The notes beneath the pieces were generated by a model. That model saw only the letters and a program-made list of their open reading frames with translations. It was not told the DNA's origin and made no database searches. From positions 1 through 21,302 of IMG/VR virus record IMGVR_UViG_3300032238_000645: a stretch of 21,302 nt of DNA, one strand, 5' to 3'. Source of the DNA: a virus. This document shows, piece by piece, positions 4,102 through 12,775 of the stretch. A program made the position numbers and the translations under genes. Positions within the stretch are counted from its first letter, which is position 1. Every line of letters begins with the position of its first letter.

Positions 4102-5172
4102 ATGAGTCAATATGTAAAAAAAGCACTTGTATTAGGTGCTGGTGGTTTCATTGGAAGTCACATGGTAAAAAGACTACGTTCCGAAGGATATTGGGTACGT
4201 GGTGTGGATCTTAAATTTCCAGAGTTCTCTGAACATCAAGCGAATGAGTTTGTAATTGGAGATCTTAGAGATGTTACCTTTGTAGAAAGAGTGATTCAAT
4301 ACAAAGGAGATGGAGGAAACTTTTTTAAATTCGTTCCATCGAGATATCTTCAAGGATTTGATGAGATCTATCAGTTTGCTGCTGACATGGGCGGCGCAGG
4401 ATTTGTTTTCACTGGCGAAAACGATGCAGATATTATGCACAATTCAGTTACAATCAATCTGAATGTATTGGAATCTCTTCGTAAGTTTAATGATTTTCTT
4501 GGCAAGAACACAACCAAGATCTTCTATTCTGGATCGGCATGTATGTATCCAGAGCACAATCAATTAGATCCTGATAATCCAGATTGCCGTGAAGATTCCG
4601 CATATCCAGCAGACCCAGATAGTGAATATGGATGGGAGAAATTGTTTTCAGAACGTCTGTATTTTGCTTATCATCGCAATTATGGTATTCCTGTACGTGT
4701 TTCTAGATACCACAATATTTTTGGACCAGAAGGAACTTGGACTGGTGGTAGGGAAAAAGCACCTGCAGCTATCTGCCGTAAAGTTGCAGAACTTCCTCAA
4801 GTAGGAGGAACGATTGAAGTATGGGGAGATGGTGAACAAACCCGCTCATTCCTTTATATTGATGAATGCATTGAAGCAACTCGTCGCATGATGAATTCTG
4901 ATTTCATTGGACCAGTTAATATTGGTTCTGAAGAAATGGTAAGAATCAATGAACTTGTTGATATCACTGCTAAAGTGGCTGGCATTCCTGTAAAACGTCA
5001 GCATAAAATGGATGCTCCTTTAGGTGTCCGTGGTCGCAACAGTAACAATGATTTAGTTAGAAGTAAGTTAGGATGGGATTACTCTATGACATTGGAAGAG
5101 GGTATTGCCAAAACCTATGCATGGATTAAAGAACAAGTAAACAACAAAACAATTGATCATCATCCCGTTTGA
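4102..5172 (+). CDS. GDP-mannose 3,5-epimerase
   Basis: This 356-aa NAD-dependent short-chain epimerase converts GDP-D-mannose to GDP-L-galactose (and GDP-L-gulose) in the cytoplasm. The Rossmann motif is G12-A-G-G15-F-I-G18. The family blocks AADMGG (93-98), SACMY (145-149), EYGWEK (175-180), HNIFGP, TWTGGREKAPAA and WGDGEQTRSF are all present. Residues C147, Y176, K180 and K219 correspond, each offset by two, to C145, Y174, K178 and K217 of plant GDP-mannose epimerase, where C145/K217 are the epimerisation acid/base pair. That makes this call more specific than a generic epimerase. Extra residues at about 68-85 look like an insertion. It is the first gene of the operon and would feed the GT11-type transferases. 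Confidence 0.9.
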   Translation: MSQYVKKALVLGAGGFIGSHMVKRLRSEGYWVRGVDLKFPEFSEHQANEFVIGDLRDVTFVERVIQYKGDGGNFFKFVPSRYLQGFDEIYQFAADMGGAGFVFTGENDADIMHNSVTINLNVLESLRKFNDFLGKNTTKIFYSGSACMYPEHNQLDPDNPDCREDSAYPADPDSEYGWEKLFSERLYFAYHRNYGIPVRVSRYHNIFGPEGTWTGGREKAPAAICRKVAELPQVGGTIEVWGDGEQTRSFLYIDECIEATRRMMNSDFIGPVNIGSEEMVRINELVDITAKVAGIPVKRQHKMDAPLGVRGRNSNNDLVRSKLGWDYSMTLEEGIAKTYAWIKEQVNNKTIDHHPV

Positions 5173-5175
5173 ATT

Positions 5176-5949
5176 ATGAACCGTATTACAGATTACTGCG
5201 AACTTGAAAGTCGCATTGTTGGTTGGTTGGGCGACTATGTAGTTGCCAACAACATTAAAGCATTTGTAGTTGGAGTTTCTGGTGGAATTGATTCTGCCGT
5301 TTCTTCAACTCTTGCAGCTAAAACTGGTCTTCCCACCTATGCACTGGGAATGCCCATTCATCAGAAAGAAGAACAAGAAACTCTTTCTGATGCACATCTT
5401 GCTTGGTTGAAAGAAAACTTCAGCAATGTTACTACTCTTAAGTATGACTTGACTGGAGTATTTGATACCTTCAAACAAACCATGAATGGGTATGGTGAGA
5501 ATACTCATGCCCTCGCAAACTCACGTTCTCGCTTGAGAATGGTTACTTTGTATCAAGTAGCAACAACCGTTGGTGGTATTGTAGTTGGTACTGGCAACAA
5601 GGTTGAGGATTATGGTGTAGGTTTCTATACCAAGTATGGTGATGGTGGAATTGATATTGCACCCATTGCCGACCTCTACAAGACTGAGGTGTGGGCACTA
5701 GGAGAGCATCTAGGTGTTGATCCTCGTATCGTTGCAGCATCCCCTACAGACGGTCTCTGGGACGATGGCCGTACTGATGAAGATCAGATTGGTACTTCAT
5801 ATGAGATGCTTGAGTGGGCAATGGAATATGGAGTCCGTACTCCTCCAGAACAATTGAGTGAAAAAGAGAATGCTGCAATGGCAATTCTCACAAAATTCAA
5901 TACTCAAAACAAACATAAAATGATTTCTATTCCTACATTTCAACTATGA
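5176..5949 (+). CDS. nadE: NH3-dependent NAD synthase
   Basis: This 257-aa protein is the ATP-pyrophosphatase type enzyme that amidates nicotinic acid adenine dinucleotide to NAD. The P-loop SGGIDSA (35-41), NSRSRLRM (115-122), the stretch from GTGNKVEDYG (138-147) to the Asp and Pro residues near 161-163, and GLWDDGRTDEDQIG (193-206) match NadE. There is no glutaminase domain, so ammonia is the expected donor, and length is close to bacterial NadE (about 275 aa). It starts three bases after the epimerase stop and overlaps the methyltransferase by ATGA. It may supply NAD for the epimerase and dehydrogenase in this operon or restore NAD during infection. A sugar-modifying amidotransferase of the same superfamily is a less likely alternative. 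Confidence 0.85.
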   Translation: MNRITDYCELESRIVGWLGDYVVANNIKAFVVGVSGGIDSAVSSTLAAKTGLPTYALGMPIHQKEEQETLSDAHLAWLKENFSNVTTLKYDLTGVFDTFKQTMNGYGENTHALANSRSRLRMVTLYQVATTVGGIVVGTGNKVEDYGVGFYTKYGDGGIDIAPIADLYKTEVWALGEHLGVDPRIVAASPTDGLWDDGRTDEDQIGTSYEMLEWAMEYGVRTPPEQLSEKENAAMAILTKFNTQNKHKMISIPTFQL

Positions 5950-6722
5950 CAGCAACTATTAACGAAGTAAAAAAATTCTGGAATGATCGTCCTTGTAATG
6001 TTCGACATTCCAGTAAAGAGATTGGTACAGAAGACTACTTTAATGAAGTAGAAAGAAAAAAATTTTTTGTAGAACCTCATATTCTTGGTTTCACTAATTT
6101 TGAAGAATGGAAAGGGAAAAAGGTTTTAGAAATTGGTTGTGGACTTGCAACTGCTGGAATTAACTTTGCTTTTTCTGGTGCAGATTACACTGGTGTAGAA
6201 CTTTCTGAATCAAGTCTTGAACTTGCTAAAAAAAGATTTGAAGTCTTTGGACAAACTGGTAAATTTTATTCTGGTAATGCAGAGGAACTTTCTTCCTTTG
6301 TTCCTGTTGAAACCTATGATTTGATCTATTCTTTCGGAGTAATTCATCACAGCCCTTATCCAGAAAAGATTATTTCTGAGATCAAAAAGTATATGAATGA
6401 GAATAGTGTTCTCAAAATTATGCTTTATGCAAAAGACTCTTGGAAAAATTATATGATTGAATCTGGTTTTGATCAACCAGAAGCACAGTATGGTTGTCCG
6501 ATTGCAAAGACATATACGAAGCAAGATGTGGTAGAATTGTTAGATGGATATGAAGTTCTTTCAATTGAACAAGATCATATCTTTCCTTATCAAGTAGAAC
6601 CTTATAAAAAAGGTGAATACATAAAACAACCTTGGTTTGAATCTATGCCACCTGAAATGTTCAGGACGCTTGAAAAAAATCTTGGTTGGCATCTGTTGAT
6701 TACTGCTAAATTAAAAAAATGA
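5946..6722 (+). CDS. SAM-dependent class I methyltransferase
   Basis: This 258-aa protein carries the class I SAM-binding signature: motif I VLEIGCGLATAG (about residues 60-71), an acidic residue after the second strand (GVELSES), then a central strand with YDLIYSFGVIHHSPYP resembling the type 11/12 methyltransferases. The C-terminal third is aromatic-rich and probably sets substrate choice. It couples to its neighbours by ATGA at both ends. The operon context suggests O- or N-methylation of a sugar nucleotide or a glycan. The exact acceptor cannot be read from sequence. Confidence 0.82.
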   Translation: MTATINEVKKFWNDRPCNVRHSSKEIGTEDYFNEVERKKFFVEPHILGFTNFEEWKGKKVLEIGCGLATAGINFAFSGADYTGVELSESSLELAKKRFEVFGQTGKFYSGNAEELSSFVPVETYDLIYSFGVIHHSPYPEKIISEIKKYMNENSVLKIMLYAKDSWKNYMIESGFDQPEAQYGCPIAKTYTKQDVVELLDGYEVLSIEQDHIFPYQVEPYKKGEYIKQPWFESMPPEMFRTLEKNLGWHLLITAKLKK

Positions 6723-7861
6723 AAGTAGGAGTTATTGGAGCAGGCAGACTTGGCATCTGCTTTGCTCTTCTTTTAGAACAAGCTGGTTATGAAGTAATTG
6801 CTTCAGACATTCGTGAAGACTATGTAAAGAGTCTTGCAGAAAAAAAGATTACTACGAATGAACCTGGAGTACAAGAACTTCTTTCTAAAGCAAAAAATAT
6901 CACGTTCAAAACTGGTAATGAAGATGTTATCCGAGAATGTGATATTCTTTATACTCTAGTAGCAACACCATCACTTCCAGATGGTAGTTATGATGTGAGT
7001 GCTGTATGGAGAGTTGTGAATGATGTTCAGAATGCAAATTTTTCTGTAAAAGGAAAAACCCTTGTTGTTGGATGTACAACAAATCCTGGAGATTGTGATA
7101 ATTTCCAAAGTCAACTTGCTGATTATGGTGTAGATGTATTCTACAATCCAGAATTTATTGCACAAGGATCGATCATTAGAGATCTACAACGGGCAGATAT
7201 GGTTCTGATTGGTGGCCATAATTGTGATACATACGGCAGTCTCTGTCAAATGTATCATAAGATTCAAATTACAGAACCAAAAATTAACTTCATGTCTCCT
7301 AAGGCTGCAGAAATTGTTAAACTTGCAGTCAATTGTTATCTAACGACCAAGATCAGTTATGCAAATATGGTTGGCGAAGTTCTAACTCTTTCTGGATTAG
7401 AAGATGAAATTGGAAAAGTTCTGAATGCGATTGGTGAGGACAGTAGAGTTGGTAGTAGATTTTTAAATTATGGTTTTGGTTTTGGCGGCCCTTGCCTGCC
7501 AAGAGACAATCGTTCTCTAGGTGCATATGCTAAGAAACTTGGACTTGAATATAATCTTGGATTGACCACTGATAATTTTAATAATGAACATGCTTCTTTC
7601 CTGAAGAATTATTTCATCAAAAAGAATGAAAGAAATCTTCCTTTCTGGTTCCAATATATTTCATATAAGCAAGGAACAGATATACTTACTGAAAGTCAAC
7701 AGTATCGTCTTTGCATTGACCTTCTTGATGCAGGATATAAAGTATATGTGGATGACAATCGTGCAATTCTTGATCAAGTGGAAGACTATCTAAAATCTAC
7801 TTATGGTGATAGAATTGAATTTGGAATTCCTTGCGAAGAAGTATTTTTGATAGAATTATGA
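6719..7861 (+). CDS. UDP-glucose/GDP-mannose dehydrogenase family enzyme
   Basis: This 380-aa enzyme oxidises a nucleotide sugar to the uronic acid in two NAD-dependent steps; UDP-glucose to UDP-glucuronate is most likely. The N-terminal Rossmann motif is GAGRLG (7-12). The active site is complete: E145 in YNPEFI, K201 and N205 in EIVKLAVN, and nucleophile C259 in GFGGPCLPRD. The C-terminal domain starts near residue 310 with YKQGTDILTESQQ, a variant of the usual FK..T.D.R.S. It is ATGA-coupled on both sides. GDP-mannose or UDP-N-acetylmannosamine could be the substrate instead. It needs two NAD per turnover, which fits the nearby NAD synthase. Confidence 0.88.
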   Translation: MKVGVIGAGRLGICFALLLEQAGYEVIASDIREDYVKSLAEKKITTNEPGVQELLSKAKNITFKTGNEDVIRECDILYTLVATPSLPDGSYDVSAVWRVVNDVQNANFSVKGKTLVVGCTTNPGDCDNFQSQLADYGVDVFYNPEFIAQGSIIRDLQRADMVLIGGHNCDTYGSLCQMYHKIQITEPKINFMSPKAAEIVKLAVNCYLTTKISYANMVGEVLTLSGLEDEIGKVLNAIGEDSRVGSRFLNYGFGFGGPCLPRDNRSLGAYAKKLGLEYNLGLTTDNFNNEHASFLKNYFIKKNERNLPFWFQYISYKQGTDILTESQQYRLCIDLLDAGYKVYVDDNRAILDQVEDYLKSTYGDRIEFGIPCEEVFLIEL

Positions 7862-8766
7862 TAGGATATGATAGATTAGGAACAAATGGAAGATTTGGTA
7901 ATCAACTCTTCCAATATGCTGCTCTTCGTGGTATTGCAGCTAAACATAATTATGATTGGTGCATTCCACCAGATGATCATCCAACCACAGCAAATTATGC
8001 TATTCATCATCCATTTAAACTTAAGAACTTAACCGAAAAAAATATTGGGTTAATTAATAACAACACATCTTTAAGAGCAACTGAAAGTTTTGAATCTCTT
8101 CGTGCATATAATCCAGAAAAGAAAAATGTAATCGAATCTGGATTTGACTTTGATGAAAATTTATTTAATACTTGTGAGGATAATACTAATCTTGATGGAT
8201 TTTTTCAAACTGAAAAGTATTTCAAACACATTGAACAAGAAATTCGTGAAGATTTTGAATTCATTGATGGCATTTTAAATCCATGTAAAGAATTCATTGA
8301 TCAGTTTGAGAAAATTATTTTCATTCACGTTCGTCGTGGTGATGCGATTGGAAGAGAAGAGTATCATCCTGTTCCAACATTAAATTATTATGAACAGGCA
8401 CTGACTTATTTTGATGATGATGTAAATGTTTTAATTTGTTCAGATGATATTGAGTGGGTTAAGGAGCAAGAATTTTTCTCTGATGATAGATTTTTGATTT
8501 CTGAAAATCAAGAAACTTATTCTATTCCAAGAATGGAGGGTGATGGTAACTATAGAAAATCTTTAGTTCCATATACTGATCTGTGCTTAATGACTCTTTG
8601 TAATGGAGCAATTATTTCACCAAGTTCTTTGAGTTGGTGGGGTGCATGGTTGCAAAAAAATAGAACTAATCCTATAATTGCACCAAGCCCTTGGTTTGGA
8701 CCAAAACTTTCTCATAATAATACAAAGGATATACTACCTGATGATTGGATTAAACTATCTTGGTAA
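7858..8766 (+). CDS. GT11-family fucosyltransferase-like glycosyltransferase (copy A)
   Basis: This 302-aa protein has the GT11 (alpha-1,2-fucosyltransferase) motifs: N-terminal GRFGNQLFQYAA (11-22), the nucleotide-sugar motif HVRRGD (157-162) and the C-terminal SSLSWWGAWL. GT11 enzymes use GDP-fucose; here the epimerase product GDP-L-galactose, its 6-hydroxy analogue, is a plausible donor (inference). An upstream in-frame TTG at 7831 exists, but ATG 7858 overlaps the previous stop (ATGA) and puts the first beta strand right before the GNQ motif. It shares a 33-base identical stretch with copy B. No membrane segment is seen. Confidence 0.87.
   Translation: MIGYDRLGTNGRFGNQLFQYAALRGIAAKHNYDWCIPPDDHPTTANYAIHHPFKLKNLTEKNIGLINNNTSLRATESFESLRAYNPEKKNVIESGFDFDENLFNTCEDNTNLDGFFQTEKYFKHIEQEIREDFEFIDGILNPCKEFIDQFEKIIFIHVRRGDAIGREEYHPVPTLNYYEQALTYFDDDVNVLICSDDIEWVKEQEFFSDDRFLISENQETYSIPRMEGDGNYRKSLVPYTDLCLMTLCNGAIISPSSLSWWGAWLQKNRTNPIIAPSPWFGPKLSHNNTKDILPDDWIKLSW
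8203..8235 (+). repeat. 33-base exact direct repeat, copy 1 (second copy at 9038-9070)
   Basis: The same 33 bases occur at 8203-8235 and 9038-9070, 835 bases apart, encoding FQTEKYFKHIE in both GT11 genes. This is longer than protein-level conservation alone requires. Confidence 0.9.
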
Positions 8767-9550
8767 AATGGGACAACTGGGAAACCAGATGTTTCAATAT
8801 GCGGCTGTAAAAGGAGTTGCAAGACATAAAGGATATGAATTTACTGTTCCCAAAGATGCTCCTGCAATTAGGGATAATCTTGGAAACACTTTAAAGATTG
8901 AAATTTTTGATGTATTTGATCTTCAACCAGATTCAATAGCATTTCTTCAAGCAAATTCCCTTTATCAAGAAAAGGGTTTTGATTTTGATGAAGAACTTTT
9001 TAATGATTGTCCGGATGGAGTTTGTCTTATAGGATACTTTCAAACTGAAAAGTATTTCAAACACATTGAAGATGATATTCGTAAAGAGTTTACCTTCAAA
9101 AAAGATTATCTTGATGCTTGTGAAGGAATTCAATTTATGTTAGATAATCCAATTGCTCTTCATATTCGTCGCGGAGATTTCTTAATTAATTCTGCAAACC
9201 ATCATAATCTTTCTTTAAGTTATTATGAAAATGCTCTGAAAGAATTTGATTCTGAAAGGCAGGTTGTTATCTTTTCAGATGATACTAAGTGGTGTAAAGA
9301 GCAAGAACTATTTTCAGGAGATAGATTTCTTGTTTCCGAATCTGAGAATCCTTATGTTGATATGTGTTTAATGACTTTATGTTCTGATTACATCATTGCG
9401 AATTCTACATTCTCTTGGTGGGGTGCCTGGCTATCACAAAATCCAAACAAGACTGTTATCTATCCTGATAAATGGTTTGGTCCTAATAATGCAGATAAAT
9501 CTACAAAAGATTTGTTTCCTGAAGAATGGAGAATGATTAATGAAAACTGA
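8741..9550 (+). CDS. GT11-family fucosyltransferase-like glycosyltransferase (copy B)
   Basis: This 269-aa second GT11 enzyme has GQLGNQMFQYAA (11-22), HIRRGD (141-146) and STFSWWGAWL. ATG 8741 is chosen because MIGLNYLGKMGQLGNQ aligns residue for residue with the start of copy A, although it overlaps copy A by 26 bases; ATG 8768 is the alternative. Copy B lacks about 30 residues in the middle and near the SIPRMEGDGNYR region of copy A. The shared 33-base stretch points to tandem duplication and divergence. The donor may be GDP-L-galactose or GDP-fucose. It lies upstream of the galactosyltransferase-like gene with an 11-base overlap. Confidence 0.86.
   Translation: MIGLNYLGKMGQLGNQMFQYAAVKGVARHKGYEFTVPKDAPAIRDNLGNTLKIEIFDVFDLQPDSIAFLQANSLYQEKGFDFDEELFNDCPDGVCLIGYFQTEKYFKHIEDDIRKEFTFKKDYLDACEGIQFMLDNPIALHIRRGDFLINSANHHNLSLSYYENALKEFDSERQVVIFSDDTKWCKEQELFSGDRFLVSESENPYVDMCLMTLCSDYIIANSTFSWWGAWLSQNPNKTVIYPDKWFGPNNADKSTKDLFPEEWRMINEN
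9038..9070 (+). repeat. 33-base exact direct repeat, copy 2
   Basis: Identical to 8203-8235 and located at the equivalent codons of GT11 copy B. The flanking bases differ at both ends. Confidence 0.9.
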
Positions 9551-10421
9551 TTTAAAAAATACAACCTTTATTGTCCCATTACAAATTGATACTGGAGATC
9601 GTTTACGAAATGTAATCCTTTCTACTACATATCTTCTTCATCATTTTGATACAACTGTGATGATTAAAGAGGTTGACTCTGAACGTAGATTTGAAACTTA
9701 TGCACTACCGATCATTAAACGATTAGTTGACACTTCAAATCTTATTCATATTTTTGAAAAAGATACCAGAACAGATGATTCATTTCACAGAACCAAAGTT
9801 CTGAATGATATGGTGTTAGAATCTAAAACAGATATTGTTGTTAACTATGATACTGATTTGATTCTACCTCTTGATAGTTATACTCAAGCAAAAGAAATGC
9901 TTGAATCTGATTATGATGTTGTCTATCCATTTCGATATGGTGTTCATGGAGAACGAAAAGTAGAATTGGGATTTACAATTGAGACTCAAGAGGATATGGA
10001 TAATTTTGAGAATCAAGAATTTGTGTCTAGATTTATACAAAGTAATTATGATTCTGAATGTTTGAGTGAAAGATATTTTTATTATCCAAGCCAGTTCGGT
10101 GCTGGTTGGGCAGCATATGGCATGGTTCAATTCTTTAATCGACAAGTTTATATTGATGGGTATCTAGAAAACGAAGGATTTATTGCTTATGCTCCAGAGG
10201 ATGAAGAAAGGCATTACAGATGGAAAACTTTAGGTTATAATATTGGCAGAGTTGATAACTATGGATATCATTTAGAACATAAGAGAACTCAAAATTCCTG
10301 GTATCATAATCCGCATATGCAAAATAATAATAACCTTTGGGAATATTTGAAGCAACTAAACAAAGAACAACTGATTGAGTATTATGAAAATCAACAATAT
10401 GTTAAAGAGAGGCTGAAATGA
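9540..10421 (+). CDS. GT-A glycosyltransferase, galactosyltransferase-like
   Basis: This 293-aa protein looks like a GT-A fold transferase. It opens with TTFIVPLQIDTGDRLRNVI, places a DxD metal and nucleotide motif at D104-T-D106 (NYDTDL), and has the later block GFIAYAPEDEERHYRW, like the acceptor and acid region (W...ED...R) of beta-1,4-galactosyltransferase-type (GT7) enzymes. The end is Asn and Gln rich. It overlaps GT11 copy B by 11 bases and the next gene by ATGA. A sugar nucleotide such as UDP-galactose is the usual donor for the family, but specificity here is unknown. Confidence 0.72.
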   Translation: MKTDLKNTTFIVPLQIDTGDRLRNVILSTTYLLHHFDTTVMIKEVDSERRFETYALPIIKRLVDTSNLIHIFEKDTRTDDSFHRTKVLNDMVLESKTDIVVNYDTDLILPLDSYTQAKEMLESDYDVVYPFRYGVHGERKVELGFTIETQEDMDNFENQEFVSRFIQSNYDSECLSERYFYYPSQFGAGWAAYGMVQFFNRQVYIDGYLENEGFIAYAPEDEERHYRWKTLGYNIGRVDNYGYHLEHKRTQNSWYHNPHMQNNNNLWEYLKQLNKEQLIEYYENQQYVKERLK

Positions 10422-11152
10422 ACTGGTATCTCGTAAATTATGCCGATGAAAATTTTAAAAATCAACAAGAGTTTTTAAATAAAATTCACGGAGAAGATTT
10501 TAATCTGCAATCATATACTCGCAGTTGGTTAGAAACCACAGATTTTTATCAAGAAAATAAAGAAATCCTCAACGATAAAGTAGGAGCAGGATGGTGGATT
10601 TGGAAACCATATGTTATCCTTGAAACAATGAAGAATGCTCAGGAAGGAGATCTAATTGTTTATTGTGATTGTGGAGATATGTTTTCTCCTGGATTGAAGT
10701 CTTATGTTCAATCCAGTATTGGAGAAGAAGATTTGTGTCTTCTTTTAGTTGGCAATAGTAAGAATAAAGAATTTACTAAACGTGATTGTTTTGTATTGAT
10801 GGATTGTGATGAGGAAGACTATTGGAATTCTGCTCAACTTGAAGCTGGGTTTATGGTATGGAAAGTATCTGAGAAGTCCAAAGAAATTGTTTCTGAATGG
10901 TTGAGATATTGTAAGGATCCTCGTATCATCAATAATGATTCTAGTGTTCTTAAAGAAGAATTGCCTGAGTTTAAAGAACATAGAAATGATCAAAGTATTA
11001 TAACTAATCTTGCAGTTCGTGAAGGTCTTTCTGTCGGTGGACCAGAGTATAGAAATTTTGTTGAATGTGACTATGATTATTGGTATGAAAGAGGATCGAA
11101 GGGATATGGTAGAGAAATAGAACAATTTTTAATCAGTATTAAAGATGCATAG
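10418..11152 (+). CDS. Putative GT-A-like glycosyltransferase, 244 aa
   Basis: This soluble protein has a central pattern typical of small GT-A-like transferases: WWIWKPYVILETM (59-71), a short hydrophobic strand ending in YCDCGD (82-87, a DxxD variant of the metal site), then AGFMVWK and a conserved-looking FKEHRNDQSIITNLA near the C-terminus. It lacks a signal peptide or membrane segment. It couples by ATGA to the preceding transferase and overlaps the GT2 gene by eight bases. I recognise the shape but not a named family; a transferase role rests on the motif and the operon. Confidence 0.6.
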   Translation: MNWYLVNYADENFKNQQEFLNKIHGEDFNLQSYTRSWLETTDFYQENKEILNDKVGAGWWIWKPYVILETMKNAQEGDLIVYCDCGDMFSPGLKSYVQSSIGEEDLCLLLVGNSKNKEFTKRDCFVLMDCDEEDYWNSAQLEAGFMVWKVSEKSKEIVSEWLRYCKDPRIINNDSSVLKEELPEFKEHRNDQSIITNLAVREGLSVGGPEYRNFVECDYDYWYERGSKGYGREIEQFLISIKDA

Positions 11153-11960
11153 TATTATTCTTACAGTTCATAATAAAGATTGGTTGATTGATAAAGTTCT
11201 TGAAGGTATTATTACTAATACTACAGAACCTTATGAGTTGATTGTTGTTATTGATGGGTGTACTGATAACTCAGAGAAAGTCATTTGGGATACTCTTAGT
11301 GGTACACCAGTTGATCGAAAAATCATTTATGCTCCAAATGTATTTGAAACTAAAGCAAATAATCTTGGAATGAAAATTGCTTGTGGAGATAAAGTTATTA
11401 TTGTTCAAGATGATATGATTATTCGTGAAAAGGGATGGAACGTTCGAATGGAAAAACCATTCAATGCATTCTCTGATGTGTTTGCTGTTACTTCTAGAAC
11501 AGCACACAATTGGATCTTTAATCCCAACTCAAAGCATCTTGGTATGAAAGAGAATCTTGATGATTGTTGGTGTGATATTCTTGAACACGTAGATCACGCA
11601 GATAGAAAACATACATTACTTCGTAATATCTTTGCCGTTCGTTGCTCTGTAAATCGCGGCCCACTTATGATTGATCATTCGGATTTGCAGAAACTTAATT
11701 ATCTTGATGAAGCATTTGATCCTCAAGATATGGACGATCATGATCTTATGTATCGTGCCTATAAAGAACTTGGCAAGATTGTTGGTGCATATTGGATTGA
11801 TTATGTGAGTGATGATTCTTGGGGAGGGACTAGAGTAACTGGTAATCCTGCTTCTTGGTTATTAAAAGCACATCATAAGAATACAAAAATATTCTATGAA
11901 AGGCATAAAGAATTAATTCATAGTCGCAGAGTTGTTGAAAATAGAATTTTAGAAGAATGA
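11145..11960 (+). CDS. GT2-family glycosyltransferase
   Basis: This 271-aa protein begins with the GT2 Rossmann-like core: SIILTVHNK, then VIDGCTDNS (35-43, the nucleotide-binding Asp) and VQDDM (87-91, the DxD-type site). A later DPQDMDDHDLMYRA block fits the catalytic-base ED region. GT2 enzymes are inverting transferases using diverse UDP or GDP sugars. No membrane segments are present, so it is not a synthase or dolichol-phosphate type enzyme. It overlaps both neighbours by a few bases. Donor and acceptor are unknown. Confidence 0.82.
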   Translation: MHSIILTVHNKDWLIDKVLEGIITNTTEPYELIVVIDGCTDNSEKVIWDTLSGTPVDRKIIYAPNVFETKANNLGMKIACGDKVIIVQDDMIIREKGWNVRMEKPFNAFSDVFAVTSRTAHNWIFNPNSKHLGMKENLDDCWCDILEHVDHADRKHTLLRNIFAVRCSVNRGPLMIDHSDLQKLNYLDEAFDPQDMDDHDLMYRAYKELGKIVGAYWIDYVSDDSWGGTRVTGNPASWLLKAHHKNTKIFYERHKELIHSRRVVENRILEE

Positions 11961-12775
11961 AACTTATAACATTCAGTCTTTTTGGAGACAATCCACTTTA
12001 TTGTGTGGGCGCAGTAGAAAATGCAAGACTCGCAAAAGAAATATATCCAGATTGGACAGCAAGATTTTATGTTGCTGATGATGTTCCCAATGAATATATT
12101 CGTCAATTAAAAGAACATGATGCAGAAGTTTTTATTAATCCAAGAATGAGCGCATATGATGGATTGCATTGGAGATTTCGTCCATTTCAAGATACTCAAG
12201 TAACAGCATGGATAAGTAGAGATTGTGATAGTAGATTAAGTTGGAGAGAACGCAGAGCAGTTGATGAATGGTTGCAGACTGATAAGTCTTGCCATTTGAT
12301 GAGAGATTCTCATAATCATTCTTATACGATCATGGCTGGAATGTTTGGAATCAACAATACATTATTTCATCAAAGGTATGGTGGATTGAATCTTGATTTT
12401 GATTCTTCAAATTGCAGAGAAGATGATCAAACTATTCTTCACCATACTGTTTGGAATAGAATCATTAACGATCATGTTTGTCACGATCATTGGAATCATA
12501 TTCTTCCAATTGGAATGCCAACAACACAACCTGGAGATCATGTAGATCACGATAAAGCATATGGTGGAGTTGGAGTTTATAACTATGTGACTGGAGTTGT
12601 AAAACAACATCACCCATACATATATCCTCCAGGGCAAGATAATCGCCCATTTCCAGAACATGAACCTATGGAGTATGGAATTTTTGTGGGACAGATTATT
12701 AAAGAAGATGGAACTCCAAAAATGAATACTGATGTTCGTTGGGAGTATGAATTGAGAGGAATCCCTTATGAATAA
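11957..12775 (+). CDS. Putative GT-A-like glycosyltransferase, 272 aa
   Basis: The N-terminus (MKLITFSLFGDNPLYCVGAVENARLA) resembles transferases that begin with a strand and a sugar-nucleotide loop. The segment TAWISRDCDSRLSWRERRAVDEW holds a DxDSR metal motif (D89-C-D91 or nearby), followed by HLMRDSHNH and AGMFG. The middle is His-rich (HHTVWNR, DHVCHDHWNH), which may bind metal. The gene is ATGA-coupled upstream and overlaps the fusion gene by eight bases. The family is not named with confidence; the pattern is typical of unassigned transferases in polysaccharide clusters. Confidence 0.6.
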   Translation: MKLITFSLFGDNPLYCVGAVENARLAKEIYPDWTARFYVADDVPNEYIRQLKEHDAEVFINPRMSAYDGLHWRFRPFQDTQVTAWISRDCDSRLSWRERRAVDEWLQTDKSCHLMRDSHNHSYTIMAGMFGINNTLFHQRYGGLNLDFDSSNCREDDQTILHHTVWNRIINDHVCHDHWNHILPIGMPTTQPGDHVDHDKAYGGVGVYNYVTGVVKQHHPYIYPPGQDNRPFPEHEPMEYGIFVGQIIKEDGTPKMNTDVRWEYELRGIPYE

